The position numbers and the translations under genes were made by a program. From NCBI GenBank assembly GCA_034509925.1, contig CM067538.1, positions 4,117,001 to 4,181,000 on the forward strand: 64,000 nt of DNA. Reading direction: 5' to 3'. The notes under the pieces are model-generated. The model ran no database searches, had not been told where the DNA came from, and worked only from the letters and a program-made list of their open reading frames with translations. Positions 21,608 to 35,787 of this stretch are shown one piece after another. The DNA is from Hirudinaria manillensis (lineage: Eukaryota; Annelida; Clitellata; Hirudinida; Hirudinidae). How positions within the stretch are numbered: position 1 is the stretch's first letter; each line of letters begins with the position of its first letter.

Positions 21608-24600
21608 CAGACTCAGGTCTTGCACCGAGCTTCCAATCCACTTTGCATATACATGAGCTTGTTAATAGGACGTTTGAATATTCAACAGCCTGCTTCCCAT
21701 CCAGTAAGCTGACTCGACCGTTCTTGGCCACGCCCACCGGTAGTGGCACACACGACACGGATGCGTCGGTGTCAGAAGTAACTTCCGAATGTCTGATAAT
21801 TCAAAACAGATCTCAGAAGTTGAGGCTTTTCTGATGTTTTCTTCTCTTTTCCTGCCTCAAAGGAACTTTGGAAATCGCAAAGCAAAGAAATTCAGGCATA
21901 TCGAGACAATAATTAATACATTACATTCATCATTATTGCTGCCACTTTATATTTTGTTTCTCTTGTAAACGAAAATATTTGGATTCAAATTGCAAACATT
22001 AACATTGACTATCATTCTATGGTGGTTATTGATAAAAACTTCAACATTCACGGTTCGAGTCGTCTTAGCTTCCTGCTTATCACCTCGGTTTCTCCTTAAT
22101 CTCCTCCCGAGTGTCATCCCTGTTTCCTCTTTAGTTTGTTTAATCATTTCTTCAGCAGTCGAGTGTTCTTGTCGAGTCGTTTCAGCATCTCATCTCGGTC
22201 GATTCATCGAGCAAACTCCGTCGAGTCTACTCGCAGTTTAACAACTTGTTAACAAGCAAACGATTTCATCGCCTCTCAGGGAGGCACAAATCTGAAGTCT
22301 TCTAACAAAATAGTTACTTTCATTTCTTGGAAAGAGCTTGAAAAAGATTGATTATGCAAAATGAACTTTGACGAGCTCGTCGTAAAAATGCCAGTCGAAT
22401 ATAAAAACGTGTCGATTGCCTCTGGCGCTTGGAAAATATTTGCTTAAGTTTTGAGGGCATTAAAAATAGGAGGAGTTGAAATGAATTTAAAATAAACACA
22501 ACATTTGCCAAAACAAATGTGTCAAGATCGGCGCTGCTAAGAAAATCGCAAGGGATTTCCAGTTGCACATTCGTGGTAACTATTATCATAGATTATTTGA
22601 CTATTTAGCATTTTGTTAATATTTACTTTTTTCTTAAATAATGCTGCAAAGGTAAATGTGATTACAATAATCGCAAAGTGTAAACAATTACTTAGCATCG
22701 TTGCAATATATGTCACGTCAACGATCAAAATGGATCAGAGTTGTCGTAAATGTCGGGGTTTAAGAATAAAATCATTTTAACAAACAATCCGAAATAATAA
22801 ATTCATTCGAACGGTATATCATCCGATAATTGTTAATTGTTTCATAAGCTGGTTTATCATGCCAGCAACGGACGCCAATCGACAAGGAAATGTTAGCACA
22901 GGCGATAACAGCCATTCACGGTTCGTTGAGTAGAAATGAAATGTAGACTTATTTTATCTCCAACCGCCTCCAGTAAAGAATCCCTTTCGATAGAATAACA
23001 TGTTTTACGAATGTTTTTCCAGGCATTTAAATTTAATTTTCATTAAATTGGCTCCATTTTTCACCAAAACTCTGGGACAGTTGGATTTAACTAATTGGCA
23101 GAGTTGAGTAAGATGCCGCGCTGGGTGCCTCTTTGATGTTTATCTTGAAGGTAATTATCGACAATTTGTATTCGGAGGACTATAAGTCGGATCCCCTGTA
23201 GAGCACAACCCTAACACGGGTTTAGAATTATATAGAAAATGCATTCAAATAGTTCAAAGCCTCATGCAATGTAACGCCTTTTGCTACAATGCAGTGCGAA
23301 TATTAAAGCACGTATTAAACCATTGTTACTTTCGCTTTGATAGGTTCATCAAACCGTGTAAGGATGTTACAGTAATACTAAGGCTTCCTGCTTGTAAAAC
23401 TTTATTACACTCTTGTTTGCAACTTGTTCGTACCGACGACCAAACGTTATCAAAGAACATTGTATAATTATTAAGCAGGACGTCGATGTTAAATGATTTC
23501 TTCTGTTAACTTTCGTTAACTGTTTCGAGGGAAAACTGTGATTCTTGAATAATTTTTTTTCAGCGTTGAGATTTCTTTTCCTCACTTGGCAACAGAATTT
23601 AAGTTGAAACATCAACACAGCTGGTGTGAGAAGGTAACTTAAACGTACGAATTTTGTGAACTGTGGTAATAATAGATCATAAATTATTTTGTTACGATGT
23701 TTTATGACATAATTGTCGTTCATAAAAGTCTAAACTACGTAACTCCCCTTGCAATAACCCTGTTTCACCTCAGAATTAACCCAAAAGGCGCTAAAGAACG
23801 ATGGTCACACACCAATGAAGTATTTTAAAGTTATAGTCTTCATTATAGTCTTCGACATGCCTGAGTTTCCTACTTTCCAATTTGTTGACCCTTTGATCGG
23901 CGGAGTGCAAAACGTGGTATTGGAAATCGTTCGCCAGATGTTGTCGGGCCCTTCCAGGGCATCCGCTCATGCGGGTCCAAAATTTCCACCGAGATTCGGT
24001 GAGGTGCTGCGGGTCATTTGCAGGTGGAAAATTTGTGGAGACAGGAGTCCACGGTTGCAATGCTGGTCATCAATTATTCAAATTACTTTCTCCTCGCGAT
24101 GGTCTCAATTCGTTTTTCGAGTTGGTAATTCATTATTTTAAATGACAATTATTAGTTTAATGCCTTTAATGCTTAATTTCAAAGCTCACATGGTGATGAT
24201 GATAGTTCAACCCTCAACGAACATCTTCAGCATCTCACGGATTTCGCTCGACAAACGAATTAATTAAACACTCATTACTCGATGTTTCCATCCATCTTAA
24301 CAGGGCCATAAAAGTTGAAACGTAAACAAAGATGACCAGTGGAACTGACACCGTCGGGGAATTTATTTCCTTCTGTCACCCCCTAACGAGTCTAACAAAT
24401 TGTAAGCAAACTATCCCAATTACCATCTCGATAATCGTATTTATAACGAAATATATTTATTTGCAAATCACCGTAAATAGTTATTGAAAAGTGCATTGTT
24501 TAAGTGACGGTGCATTCGTAGATGCATTGTGCATGAATACAAAAGAAAGTGTTAATCTGTCAGGATTTACATCCATTGGACATCTTTGAGTCTATTTTTG

Positions 24601-25841
24601 GAGCGATCCAATTTCGTTCGACTGATTTGAATCTTTAAGAAAGTTCTTCGGTTTCTCTCCTCGGGGACAACTAAAGACTCGGACTTTTACAATTAAACCA
24701 TTTCTTCGTTTATAACTGGAAACATTTTTGCATTTGCAAGTCAAATTAGTAATTAAATCCATTAAATAATAAACCACCAATAAAAAATTAAATAATAAAA
24801 AATTAAATAAAAATATTTGATGATTTTAACATTTAAATTGCTAGTAGACGGACAGTGACGATGATGATGGAGTCAGTGCTTGATTGGAAAGACAAATAAG
24901 CAATTAGGGACTTCCAATCTACCCTGGAAGCGATGTGACCTTCTGTTAATGGCTAAAACACACCCAAACAATGGTGTCCGAAACCCGAATGTAGACGAAG
25001 ACGATGATGTTGATACGACGATGATAATGATGATGTGAATGAATGAATGGATGAATGAATAAGTGATGACGATGTGATCTTATCATCGATTGTAACCGAC
25101 ATGACACTATCATCAGGAATACGGAAGACGTAGAGAGTTGTGGGCAATGTTTGCAGAGTTGCATAACGTTGGAGAGCAGTGTCGTTGTATGTTTGTCTTG
25201 CATTCTCCTGTTGTTGTAGGAATGTTGTACAATCCCATGTCTAACATGTCATCAAACATTTCAATCTTATTAATTAGTCGCATCCATGTCACGTTTGATT
25301 ATTTATTTGCTTTAAAATTTAATTGTATTTTTTTAAATTATTCCAGAAATTAAATTTTATTTCCTTTACAAATTCTTACGTTAAGAAAGTCCACCATGAA
25401 CATCGAATTTATTCAAAATTTCAAAATGAAATTAACTTTTAAATATCAAACAATGAAATAAAAACTGAATTTAAATTAAATAATTTATGCATTGTAATTT
25501 GAGAATAATACTTTGTTTCAGCCACATATGTCAATAACACAGGTAAGCAAATAGGCAAATATGTAATCGTGGAGGATGAGATCCATAATGACTTGCATGA
25601 CGTGAATCTTGGAGATCATGAGATAGATATATTTTGAAAACGTTCGTTGAAGACCATAGTGACAAGATTATTTTTCACTTATTAATTTATAAAATACATT
25701 TTAAAGTGAAATTTACTTTAAAATACAAAAAAAGGTCTCATAATTAAGTTTTAATTATTCAAAAGATTATTCAATTATTAAAAAAAACAAGACATCCGCA
25801 AAGTACCTAAATGGCCAATCTCTGATAGGCTTTAAAATTAC

Positions 25842-26428
25842 TTTGTCATAACATGATAATCATACAAACATAACATGATAACCACCGGTGAAGACTATTA
25901 GTAGCATTAAGGTCCTCACGATAAAATATAGGCAAATTACAATTTTACAGGCAATAAACATACAATTGGCTTTACCAATCTGGCCATCGTTGGGTATCAT
26001 TGGATATCGTCGAGTTTCATTGGCCATAATTTGCATCGAGGGACGAAACATCCGAGCAAACATCGGACACGACATGTGAATTGTGGAAATTAAACTGATT
26101 TTAATTGCTTGAAAATTCATTCTTTGCTTGTTTAAGGAAGTACTTAATGACATGTCAACAGATGCACAGAGTCGTCGTGGCAAGTAAACATTTCAACCTG
26201 AAATTTATTTTATTTTATCCTCATTTTTGACGCCAGAGTAACAAATTTGACGTTTTTAAAAATCCGACGGATTTTAAAATATTAAAAAAAAGTAAGTTTA
26301 ATTATGTTTAAATCTTTTTTAATTTGGTTTTGCCTATATTTTATCGTGAGGACCTTAACGCTACTAATAGTCTTCACCGATGGTTATCATGTTATCTTAT
26401 GTTTGTATGATTATCATGTTATCACAAA
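25842..26428. mobile_element. MITE-like or foldback element with about 95-100-bp terminal inverted repeats
   Basis: Left arm 25842-25936 and right arm 26329-26428 are inverted copies. They share CATACAAACAT, GGTGAAGACTATTAGTAGC and GTCCTCACGATAAAATATAG. They differ by one five-base indel and about three substitutions. The interior is about 390 bases and contains a short frame with no recognisable domain. No clear target-site duplication is visible at the ends I chose, so exact borders and superfamily are uncertain. Confidence 0.8.
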
Positions 26429-29360
26429 TTGTTTATCAATGATCGGCAAAGAACATGAAAATAACAAACTATAACATTTATTCTAAAAATATTTTAGTAA
26501 TTTCCGATGTTATTACACAATTACGGAGAAATTTAGTAATATTCGCAAATAATTTATTAATAAAATTAATTATAAAATTTAGTAAATCAAGAAAGACAAC
26601 AGAGGAGAAACAGTGATTAACATGAAAATGCGACAATGAAAACTGCTACAATACAAAAAAAAACAATGCAAAACAAAAAATACAATACCAAACATTGCAA
26701 AACAATACAATAAAAAACAAACAGAAAAGTCAAAGACTTGTTACGTCAACCTTTAATCTTTAATTTCTCAACGTTTTGGGTGGTCGCCGATGAAATAATT
26801 TCATTGAAAGTGATTGACCTTTGAACTCACGAGGGCTTTTAACGTTCGTTGTGTTTGCATTTCAACAACAACAACAACAAAACCACTGCATTTCAATGCG
26901 AAGATTCAATCTACAGATGATGTTTGTGATTTTTTTGCGATTCTAATTTAAGAAAAGAATCTCCGTCTTTAAAAATATTTTCTAGAAATATTCTAGAAAC
27001 TCGTGAATGTTGATCGATTTAAATGTTAAACAAACTCAACGCCTCTTGGGATTTCGGTTTAGAAATTGAGGATGTTTTGAATGAAAATACGATCCATAAT
27101 TATTCACAAGTCAGTTAAGAACATGTTTTGAATGAAAGTATTTTAATGAAAACTTATTTGAATAAACGGAATATAAAAAAAACTAAATTAAATTACTTCC
27201 TTCCATTATTTCTTTAAGTTGCTTTTAATAGGCAATTTATTCCAGGGAAGTTCTGAATATAATAAAACCGTAAAAGTACTTTCGTGCGTGGTTACGTCAT
27301 CTAACCCATCACCCCTCGCAGCACACACCCGAATGCCTTCTGCCCCCTTTGAACTTTGAACCGTGGCTCGGGTCACCGGTGCCTGATCCCGAAAACATTT
27401 GAACCTAAAATTGTGGACATTGAATTAAATGATGAAAGTGTTTCTGTTCTTGTTGTGATCGTTTAAATTTCCATAACACTACACGACAAGGAAATCACGA
27501 TTTACATGTAATTCAGAGTAACATAGTCGTCCAATTTTATTGAATCTTTTTTTAGTAATTCAACGAAAATATCACGAATAAAGCAACTCCAATAGGCTAA
27601 TGAAATTAATCTGACAACCAACTGCCAATTATCACTTGATTAGGAGCCTGATAACGATTAGAAATTGTCACCGAGAATAAATCGCTCTTTTAGTCAATTA
27701 TAGCCCGTAAAAGCAGAAATACACGATTTAATATTCCTAATAACGTCGGACCCGATCTCAATGTTATCGTCATATCAAAGCATGAAATCAAACGCGTCTC
27801 GTTGGAGTTATTTATGCATGCAAATTCATTCTGCCGAAGCATTGGGTTACAAATCAATTAAGGGGGTTAATAGGCAGTTTAGATAAAGTTAATTACAAGC
27901 TGTCATGATTAATGGTTAGTTCCGACTAACATCCACAAAGAAGGCCCTTCTCCTTGCCTTACAATGAGGCTGTTGTTATCCTAGGTTGTAATCAATGTCG
28001 ACTCCTATTCTGTAATTTGAGGACTCCCCGAGATCAAAGGCTTTGGCCACAAAAAGGTTTCTCCATGGTGGTGGTGGCGTTGGTGGACCGACCCTACCGC
28101 GTTAGTGGTGTGAGTTACATTCAACAGAAAGAAATGAATGAAGGTTCGTACAAACTCATCAAAATATTTATCTTCACCATTTCCCCCTCTCAAGAGTTTT
28201 TAAGGCAAAAGGTTAAAGTTCACTCGGGGATGATGTTTCAGGTCAAATTCTTGAGCTGACTGATAGCAATCTTGGCGTGTTTCAGATGATCTTGGTGGCA
28301 ATACTACGCCTGATGATGCCTCGATGTTGTTGATGATGATGATGATGATGATGATGATCATGATCATGATCATGAACTTGTCAATAACCTTAGTAAATGT
28401 ATTTTTGATGACTTCATTCGATCAATTGTTCTTTAAAATCTTTAAACCTCTTCAAAGGAATTACAATTTCATCCCTTCTGATGTACAGTTTAGTCCTAAA
28501 ATGTTCTCGAATGTTCCGAGATATTTCTTTGCTTTTCTTTCTTTATCTCTTTCTCTCTTTCCAGACACGTTTTCAGTTTCTATGGTTTCATGGAGTCTCT
28601 CAGCCCGATTGTTTGGTCCACTTATTTGCTTCCATCCAATTTGCGCTTTGACATGTGACTTCCAGCGAGATGTCCCTAATTGACGAGTTTGTCAGGCGCC
28701 GCTGGAAAATTCATTTCCAGGGATAGAAAAAGAATTAAAGAAAAGTTTATGAAATTATTTCTGCTAATTAATTTAAAAGATGGCCAGCGGCGTTTTGTTG
28801 TTGTTGCTGATGGTAAATTATGATGGTAATTATTGAATAGTGTTTCGTTACGTTTAACTAGCAGTCGATGTTATGTTGTTATTGTTGTGGATATGTACTA
28901 CAACAATTGTATTTTAAAATAGTTAAATTGAATAAACTGAATCAATGTGCCCAAAACATTAATTGCATTTCCACGCACAAATTTTAATAAAAATATTTTC
29001 TGTCCTCAGAAATTTGTATTTTCAAAGCAGTTCCACTTGAACCACCACTTCTTTTTATCGCTCTCTAGTTGAAGAAGTGTTTCAAACAGAATTTATGCCG
29101 ATTATAATTTTTAAAAGAAATAAAATTTTATTCTTCAGATGATGACGACGACGACGATGATTCTTAGAACATTTATTATTTTTCAATTAATCATTCAATT
29201 ATTTTATTATAGTTATTAATGCCATTATTATTAATATAATAAAATATTAAATATGATGAATTCGATGATTAGAAGCAGTAATGCAATCATGACGCTCCAT
29301 CGATCACAAGCCCACGAAGCTCCAATGAACACAGAAGCGTTGAAAGACGATTATTGACAA

Positions 29361-29610
29361 TCCATCCATCCATCCATCCATCCATACCTCCATCATACCA
29401 TATATGGAATATATATCCACCTATCCCTTCCATTTATCCATCCTTCCATCATAACTTATATGGAATATGCATCTATCTATCCCTTCAACTCATCCATCCA
29501 TCCATCTATCCATCTTTCCATCATACCGTATATGGAATATATATCTATTCCTTCCACATATTTATCCTTCCATCCATCCTGCCATACATGCATATTCCAC
29601 AGATCCCTCT
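29361..29610. repeat. Minisatellite of about 65-70 bp units with internal (CATC)n
   Basis: Three tandem units each contain CATCCAT runs, then CATCAT(A)CC/ACTTATATGGAATAT and a CTAT/CCTTCC segment. The unit carries the palindrome-like ATATGGAATAT. Several overlapping Ser/Ile/Pro-rich frames here are artefacts. Confidence 0.85.
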
Positions 29611-30942
29611 ATCCGTCCGTCAATACATCCAAGCTTCAACTCATCATCTTTCGAAGAAGAAACTGAAACGAGTGTGTGATGGTTTAAAGGAGATGAAAGA
29701 AATTATTTTGATTTGTTTTAATAATTTTCCAAGAATAATTTAATTATTTTCCACGACTCAAGAAGCTCCAAGAAAGGCACGCAGATGGTGTCAAATGGTC
29801 GGAAAGGATTCGCTTGTTTGTCGAGGGGCGGAAGAAATTCTTCGTGGAAACTGCAAAGCAAACTGAGGTGACGTTTGCTTCTCTCTTCCTTTCAACTTCA
29901 ATTTTCCTGTCCTTCTCAGATCAAGGATAATCCTCTACACGTAAGCTGATGGTGAAAGAACACTCGCCGTTGTGCGTACAAAAGACATTCTTCAAGTATT
30001 TAATCGACTGTTATTGTATTTTCGTAATTATTAATAATGTTAACAATAATAATACTACTATTATATATTATGTGGATAATAATAATAATAACTATTATTC
30101 ACTTGTGAAGGCTTTTGAAATGTAGAAAAATATTGAAAATTTGGAAAAGGAGAAACAACAAAGGAACCTGAGACTGCACTTTGGTACGAATTTATGAGGA
30201 AATTCAACACGGAATCCACCCACCCACCTACTCACCTATCCACCCACCCATCCACCCATTACTTCAACTTTTCTTTGATTCAGAAATTATCCATAATTCT
30301 GCCTTAATTCACCCTTTTCCATCACTCTTTTGAAACTCATTTTTAAAATTTTACTTTATTGATTTTTGTTTTTAAATGTGGAAGAATTTTTTTTCGCTTC
30401 TCTCTCACGCTTTTGTAATCAGGTTGCTGGCATTAAATGTGAAATTAAACGTGAAATGTTAACTTTATAAATCAACATCTCTGCATTATTTATGATGTTT
30501 GCGATGAGTTTTCTTGGTAAATGAGTTTTATTTCTTAATTGCTTTGTGTTTATGTCACAATGTCGTGACTTCCAAGGAATAAAATAATTGTTTGAATGAA
30601 ATAATTAAAATAATTATTTGTTAAATCTCATAAAAATATATATATTTAATACACATCGTATTTTGATTTTTTTTAGGTTGATAATTATATTTTGACTGGA
30701 GGATTTGTTTACTTTGCAAATATTTGTATCACTCATCCCCTTCTATCCATCAATCCATCCATCCATCTATCTGTCAATCAGTATTTGTTCCTAAATATAG
30801 ACCAAAGATCCTTGGGCTTCGAAACATTTCAAATTAATTCCTAACTCAGAAATAAACCGTAATTTTCAATCTACTACTATTTTTTTTAAATTGCAATTAT
30901 TAATTAATGATGTAATAATTATATTCATGATAATAATTAGTC

Positions 30943-30943
<1 letters not shown>

Positions 30944-31034
<91 letters not shown>
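30944..31034. repeat. (AAT)n microsatellite, about 90 bp
   Basis: Uninterrupted AAT units, without coding potential. Confidence 0.95.
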
Positions 31035-31035
<1 letters not shown>

Positions 31036-32693
31036 TTAATGATGATTAATAATATTGTTATTAAAAATTCATTGAAAACACTGGTAAAGACTGAAACAAA
31101 ATATAAAAAGCAATGTTTGTCTTCAAGATTATTTCATAAATCTGGACATTTAATCTGCTCATCAAACATCTTCAATTTTGTTTGTGCCTCTTAAAAATCC
31201 TAAAAACTACTTTTCGGTGTTTGAAGTGTCATCGGGTCTTTCATTTCAAGGAATTATTTCCTATCCGGGGAGGATTAGCTTCGATTCAACAACGATTTTC
31301 TCCACAAAGAAACTCCATTAAGAACCACTCCAGTTGTGGATCAATCGTAGCCTTCCCTCGTACGAGGACCATGCCTCTGATCCTGGGCAATTATTGACGG
31401 CCTTCGTAAACAGCTGTCTGTCTCTCTCTCAACTCATATTAAATTCTCGTTTTCTACTCCGTGTTGTTTCTAACTTTCGATGACATCTGAGAAAATGTTT
31501 ATTTAAAAATCTGTAAATTACAAATGTACTTAAAACTGATTTGTTTTCAAATTACTTTTTAATAATGTAATATATATTTCAGCGCAAAAAAGTCTTAAAT
31601 AAATAAATATTACTTAATAAATTTTAATTATCTGATATTCTAGAAATGTTCAAAGAAAGTTGACATAATTTTTCATCGCAGCTTCAAAGAGCTTTGAAAG
31701 AATTCTGAACCATGGACTCCTTTTCTTGTCATTCCAGAAGCGTTCTGTCTTTTACAACCGCTTCATCATTCTAATCACCGCCATCATCATCATCATCACC
31801 ATCATTATCATCATCGTCATCATCACCAATGTTTCGTTTCGTTGACTGTTGTTATCATAATATATGTTATACATATCATATTATATGCATCTTAATAACA
31901 TTAATGATATTTAATCATAATTATAATCTTATAGACGTAACCTGTCTGCGTTGACATCATCATCATTATCATCATCATCATCATCACCATCAGCAACACC
32001 GCCTTCCTAATCACCATCGTCGTCTTCTTCTTCAAAGCCTACATCAGCATAACAGACTCGAATGCCTTCCGAGCACTTACTCTGGAGAGCCAAGAAATGG
32101 TTGTTAAAAGGACATAAAACTCGAGCACCGATCATGCATGGAGGCCTTCATTCACTTTTTATGGCGCCATTTTTCAAATAAAACGCTCACCAGGGAGATT
32201 GGGGCGTGAGATTCGCAGGTCAAGGCATCCTAAATGACCCCTAAATGACCTAGAAATGTTTGAAATGTGGGGTATCAGGTTCCAACCTCAAGAGATTGAA
32301 ATGACGATTTTGCAATGAAATCTGCTTTGAGTTCTGTTTGTTTTACGTTTGTTTTGCTTCGGAAGTTGTTCCAGAGATTTTCCACAATGAATAAAAGAAG
32401 ATTTTGATTATTAACCTTGAATTACGTTAACTAACATAATATTGTTTAATAATTTTTTTAAAGATTTGAAATTTACAACAAATAAAAATTTTTTTTAAAG
32501 CTTTAAAATATCATCAGTTAAGATATGATTAAAAGTTTATTTTCGTCCACGTTTGCCCACAACACCCAAAATATCCTTTGCGGAAAACCCAGAAGACCGA
32601 TTTAGCGATCGCTTAATTGCAGGAAAAACACGAAGATATCCGCTTGTGTTATGCTTTCAATTCATCACTTTCGTTGAATTATCCGTTCACTTC

Positions 32694-32836
32694 TCTTCAA
32701 TCATGAATGCATTATTCATGCATCGGGTTGTCTTCAATCATGAATGCATTATTCATGCATCGGGTTGTCTTCAATCATGAATGCATTATTCATACATCGG
32801 GTTGCTTCCAGTCAGAGTGAATTATTCATGCATCGA
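32694..32836. repeat. 37-bp tandem repeat, three full units plus a decayed fourth
   Basis: Unit starts TCTTCAATCATGAATGCATT and continues ATTCATGCATCGGGTTG, at 32694, 32731 and 32768. The third differs at one base. A partial, mutated copy follows to about 32836. Each unit contains the inverted repeat ATGAAT-GCATT-ATTCAT. Confidence 0.93.
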
Positions 32837-33016
32837 TCATTCATTCATTGAACCGTTTGCCAATCACTGTGACGTGCCATTCATCGTGTCATTCGAAAAC
32901 ATTTGATGAGGTTTCGTGTCTCCTTCCGACGTGGCGTGAGTTTTTCAATCGCTTTGGCGTGTCTTTCCTGCTATCTTCGCAAATTATAACCTTGGTGAAA
33001 CTAGTATATTCACTAC

Positions 33017-33025
33017 GATGATGAC

Positions 33026-33086
<61 letters not shown>

Positions 33087-33090
33087 GTGA
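33017..33090. repeat. (ATG)n microsatellite
   Basis: About 70 bases of GATGATG with one early GAC; it gives poly-His on the minus strand. Confidence 0.95.
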
Positions 33091-34004
33091 CGATAATATT
33101 GTGATGATGTTATTAATGAAGAAGAATAAGACGATGATGCCAGCAATGGTGATGATAATTTAACCAATTAGAATGATGTATTCTATGACGTCACTAGACA
33201 CTAACAAGGACTGCTTTCTCACGCCCTCTCACGAAAATTATTTGTCAAAGAGTTCTTCACTCTTTCAAGTGCTTTTGAGAATCATCAGGGTATCACGAGT
33301 ATCCAAACAGCTTAAAGTATCATTTCAGTGGCTGCACAATGCAGGTAGATATATTTGCTGAAATGTGGATTGTATCTTCATTAATTTATTGCTATCGTAA
33401 TTATTATTATTATTATTACTATTTTTATTATTAATACTTTTTTGTTATCGTCATTACTATACTATTACAAAATGCTAGGCAAGGTGAAACCAAAGCCATT
33501 AATTTTGAATATAATTGCTTTATGATGATATATTTCTAAATCCATCGAACATACAACGCCTTTGACACGACCAAACCCCGTTCTATTCATTGTCGATATC
33601 GTTGTCGGTTTTCCAAAGATTTATTGAGGTAATAAAAATTATTTACAGTGGTGGGAATAAATTATTTTTCTTGTAACTCGAGTTAAGAAGGTCAGGGCAC
33701 AAGAACTGAAGTGGTAAACATTACAAGCAGACGATAAGGGTGACATTTGATCGATTGATGAGTGGATTTGTCCGTGCAATCCTCGTTGCCTTAATGTTCC
33801 GTCCAAAATGAACTTAATTCTTTATTTTTAAATCCATTTTAACTAATAATTGTTTTAAATCAAGAATTTGGAATAAAAAAACTTAATTTCTCACGATTCT
33901 ATTAGGCAAATAAAGTGTTATAAATGTTTAATCTCCATTTATAGTGTAATTTAGTGTTAATTTAGTTAATTTGTTAGTTTAATTTAATTAAAAAAAAACA
34001 TGTT

Positions 34005-34553
34005 TTAAGTCGCTACGAAACCATTTCTTTGAAAATCGTAGTAGATTTTAATCTCGACTTTTTCTCCTGCAAACAGGAAAATAATTATTGGACCCAAGTT
34101 CATGACGTGGAATAAAAAGTTTCTTAATTGATCCTGGGTGTTTCCCATAAATTTCCATTCCTTCCCTGAGCCTTCGCCGGTCCTCTGTCGAGAGCTAAAA
34201 TGCGCATCAGCGCCATAAATTCCCATAAATTCGTGACAGAACAAGAGTTGAACAATCCCTTTTTCCTTTGAAACGAACGAATGGCACGAAGACAACTTTC
34301 TTGGAGAGCATTTCCGTGTGATGAAGTGACAGACGACGTGTGAATTTGTGCGATGTTCCAGGTGTTGCAGGCATACAACGAATTGCATAAGTGGTCGTCG
34401 AGTGCGGAAGTACGTAGGGTAGCGGATCCACAACACTTTGGTGGGAAGGTGGGAAGGCATAGTATATGAAAATAAAAATTTAAATGTTGAATTTGCTTTT
34501 AAAAATTCTGAATCGGATTCACCGCTGGCGAAGATCCTGTTTTTTAACGTCAT
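34005..34553 (-). CDS. Open frame of 182 codons, unrecognised and probably not a gene
   Basis: The longest non-repetitive frame in the gene-poor region. The protein has no recognised domain and is rich in Phe, His, Arg and Ser without a periodic pattern. Two other frames of the same stretch are also open for 74-84 codons, which suggests low stop density rather than selection. I recorded it because it is long for AT-rich DNA. It could be a decayed mobile-element fragment. Confidence 0.15.
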   Translation of the reverse strand: MTLKNRIFASGESDSEFLKANSTFKFLFSYTMPSHLPTKVLWIRYPTYFRTRRPLMQFVVCLQHLEHRTNSHVVCHFITRKCSPRKLSSCHSFVSKEKGIVQLLFCHEFMGIYGADAHFSSRQRTGEGSGKEWKFMGNTQDQLRNFLFHVMNLGPIIIFLFAGEKVEIKIYYDFQRNGFVAT

Positions 34554-34945
34554 TAGGCACGAATTTATAAAGAATAGCCTGTGGAAAAATAATTCTGTTC
34601 TTTGAAAAATAAATTGTCACCATCAAATAAAAAAACAAGGCTTATAACTCGATTATCGTTCACGTCCAACTTAAAATAAGTGCATTAGCAATGGCGTGAC
34701 ATTTGGCAACACAAAAAATAAATAAAATAAAATAAATAAATAAATAAAATAAGCACAATTGAATTTCAAATGAAAACCTAATTTATATGGCGCTATGTAT
34801 GCTATGAATGTTAATGAGCGTGGATCACAAAGATGAAACACAGACAACGGAAATGGATAAAATATTATAATTAACTACTTAATTAATTACCGATCATATC
34901 CTCTAAAAGTCAAAGCTCCTAAAAAATCAAATGACTTTAAGTAAT

Positions 34946-35098
34946 GTATTATTAATCAATTGCATATTAATAATCAATTGCATATTAATAATCAATTGCA
35001 TATTAATAATCAATTGCATATTAATAATCAATTGCATATTAATAATCAGTTGCATATTAATAATCAGTTGCGTATTATTAATCAATTACATATTAATA
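34946..35098. repeat. 18-bp tandem repeat, about 8.5 units
   Basis: Unit TATTAATAATCAATTGCA. Later units carry CAGTTG for CAATTG, then GCGTATTATT. Because 18 is a multiple of three, one frame reads as a repeating IINCIL hexapeptide, which I regard as incidental. Confidence 0.93.
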
Positions 35099-35787
35099 AA
35101 TCATATTACATCAGCAAAAAATTATATCCGCAATAAAATGCAGTCCTATTAAGTCAGAGAATGATGGAATGTTCTAAAAAAAACACGACAGGATGACTTG
35201 AAATTGTTATCTTGAAGCCCTAAACTTTCTAAACAACATCAACGACGACGACGACATCCATGCAAGCAAATCAAAACGCGAAGTCGAAAAAATAATTTAT
35301 AAAATTGGCAAAAAAAAAAAAAACACACACACACGCACATACACACCAAGATGTTGAAATATCGCTAAATGTGAAGTGAATAGAAATATTGAAAGTGTTT
35401 TTGTTCGTTCACCAGATGTCATCAATCTGTTGCTCCGATGACCTAAAAAAAATTGATAACAATTTAATTAACTATATAAGAATTATATAATCAATATTTT
35501 CATAATTTCATTAAAAAATCTTTTGTGACACAATTAAAAACAGGCAACAAAAACTCTGCAACTCTGTCCAAGGTGACACTGAAAAGAATGAAGTACTTGG
35601 CTATCATCATCATCATCATCAACCTCATCATCATCGTCATCATCACCATCACCATGTTGTCATCATTTCTTATTAGAGTTTCAATAAATATATTCATTTA
35701 AATTATGATTTCATTGCAAGAATCTATAAAAGCATTGTTTTGATAACAGCCAATCGGAGCATCAATACAGGTCGCAATCCAAATTAA

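Larger units (their letters stand above)
21611..35787. other. Long gene-poor intergenic region
   Basis: About 14 kb between the Sox promoter and the coiled-coil locus. It contains an inverted-repeat element (25842-26428), minisatellites at 29361-29610, 32694-32836 and 34946-35098, and microsatellites at 28330-28375 (GAT then ATCATG), 30944-31034 (AAT), 31775-31830 and 31958-31995 (ATC), 33017-33090 (ATG) and 34718-34752 (AAAT). CRE-like TGACGTCA is at 33186-33193. No exon with recognisable protein similarity was found. One longer open frame at 34005-34553 is listed separately. Confidence 0.6.

Noticed and set aside
25860..26183. 107-codon minus frame inside the inverted-repeat element
   Set aside because: No domain, overlaps the terminal repeat and lacks transposase motifs.
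29354..29743. Ser/Pro/Ile-rich frames
   Set aside because: Three overlapping frames of a CATC-containing minisatellite.
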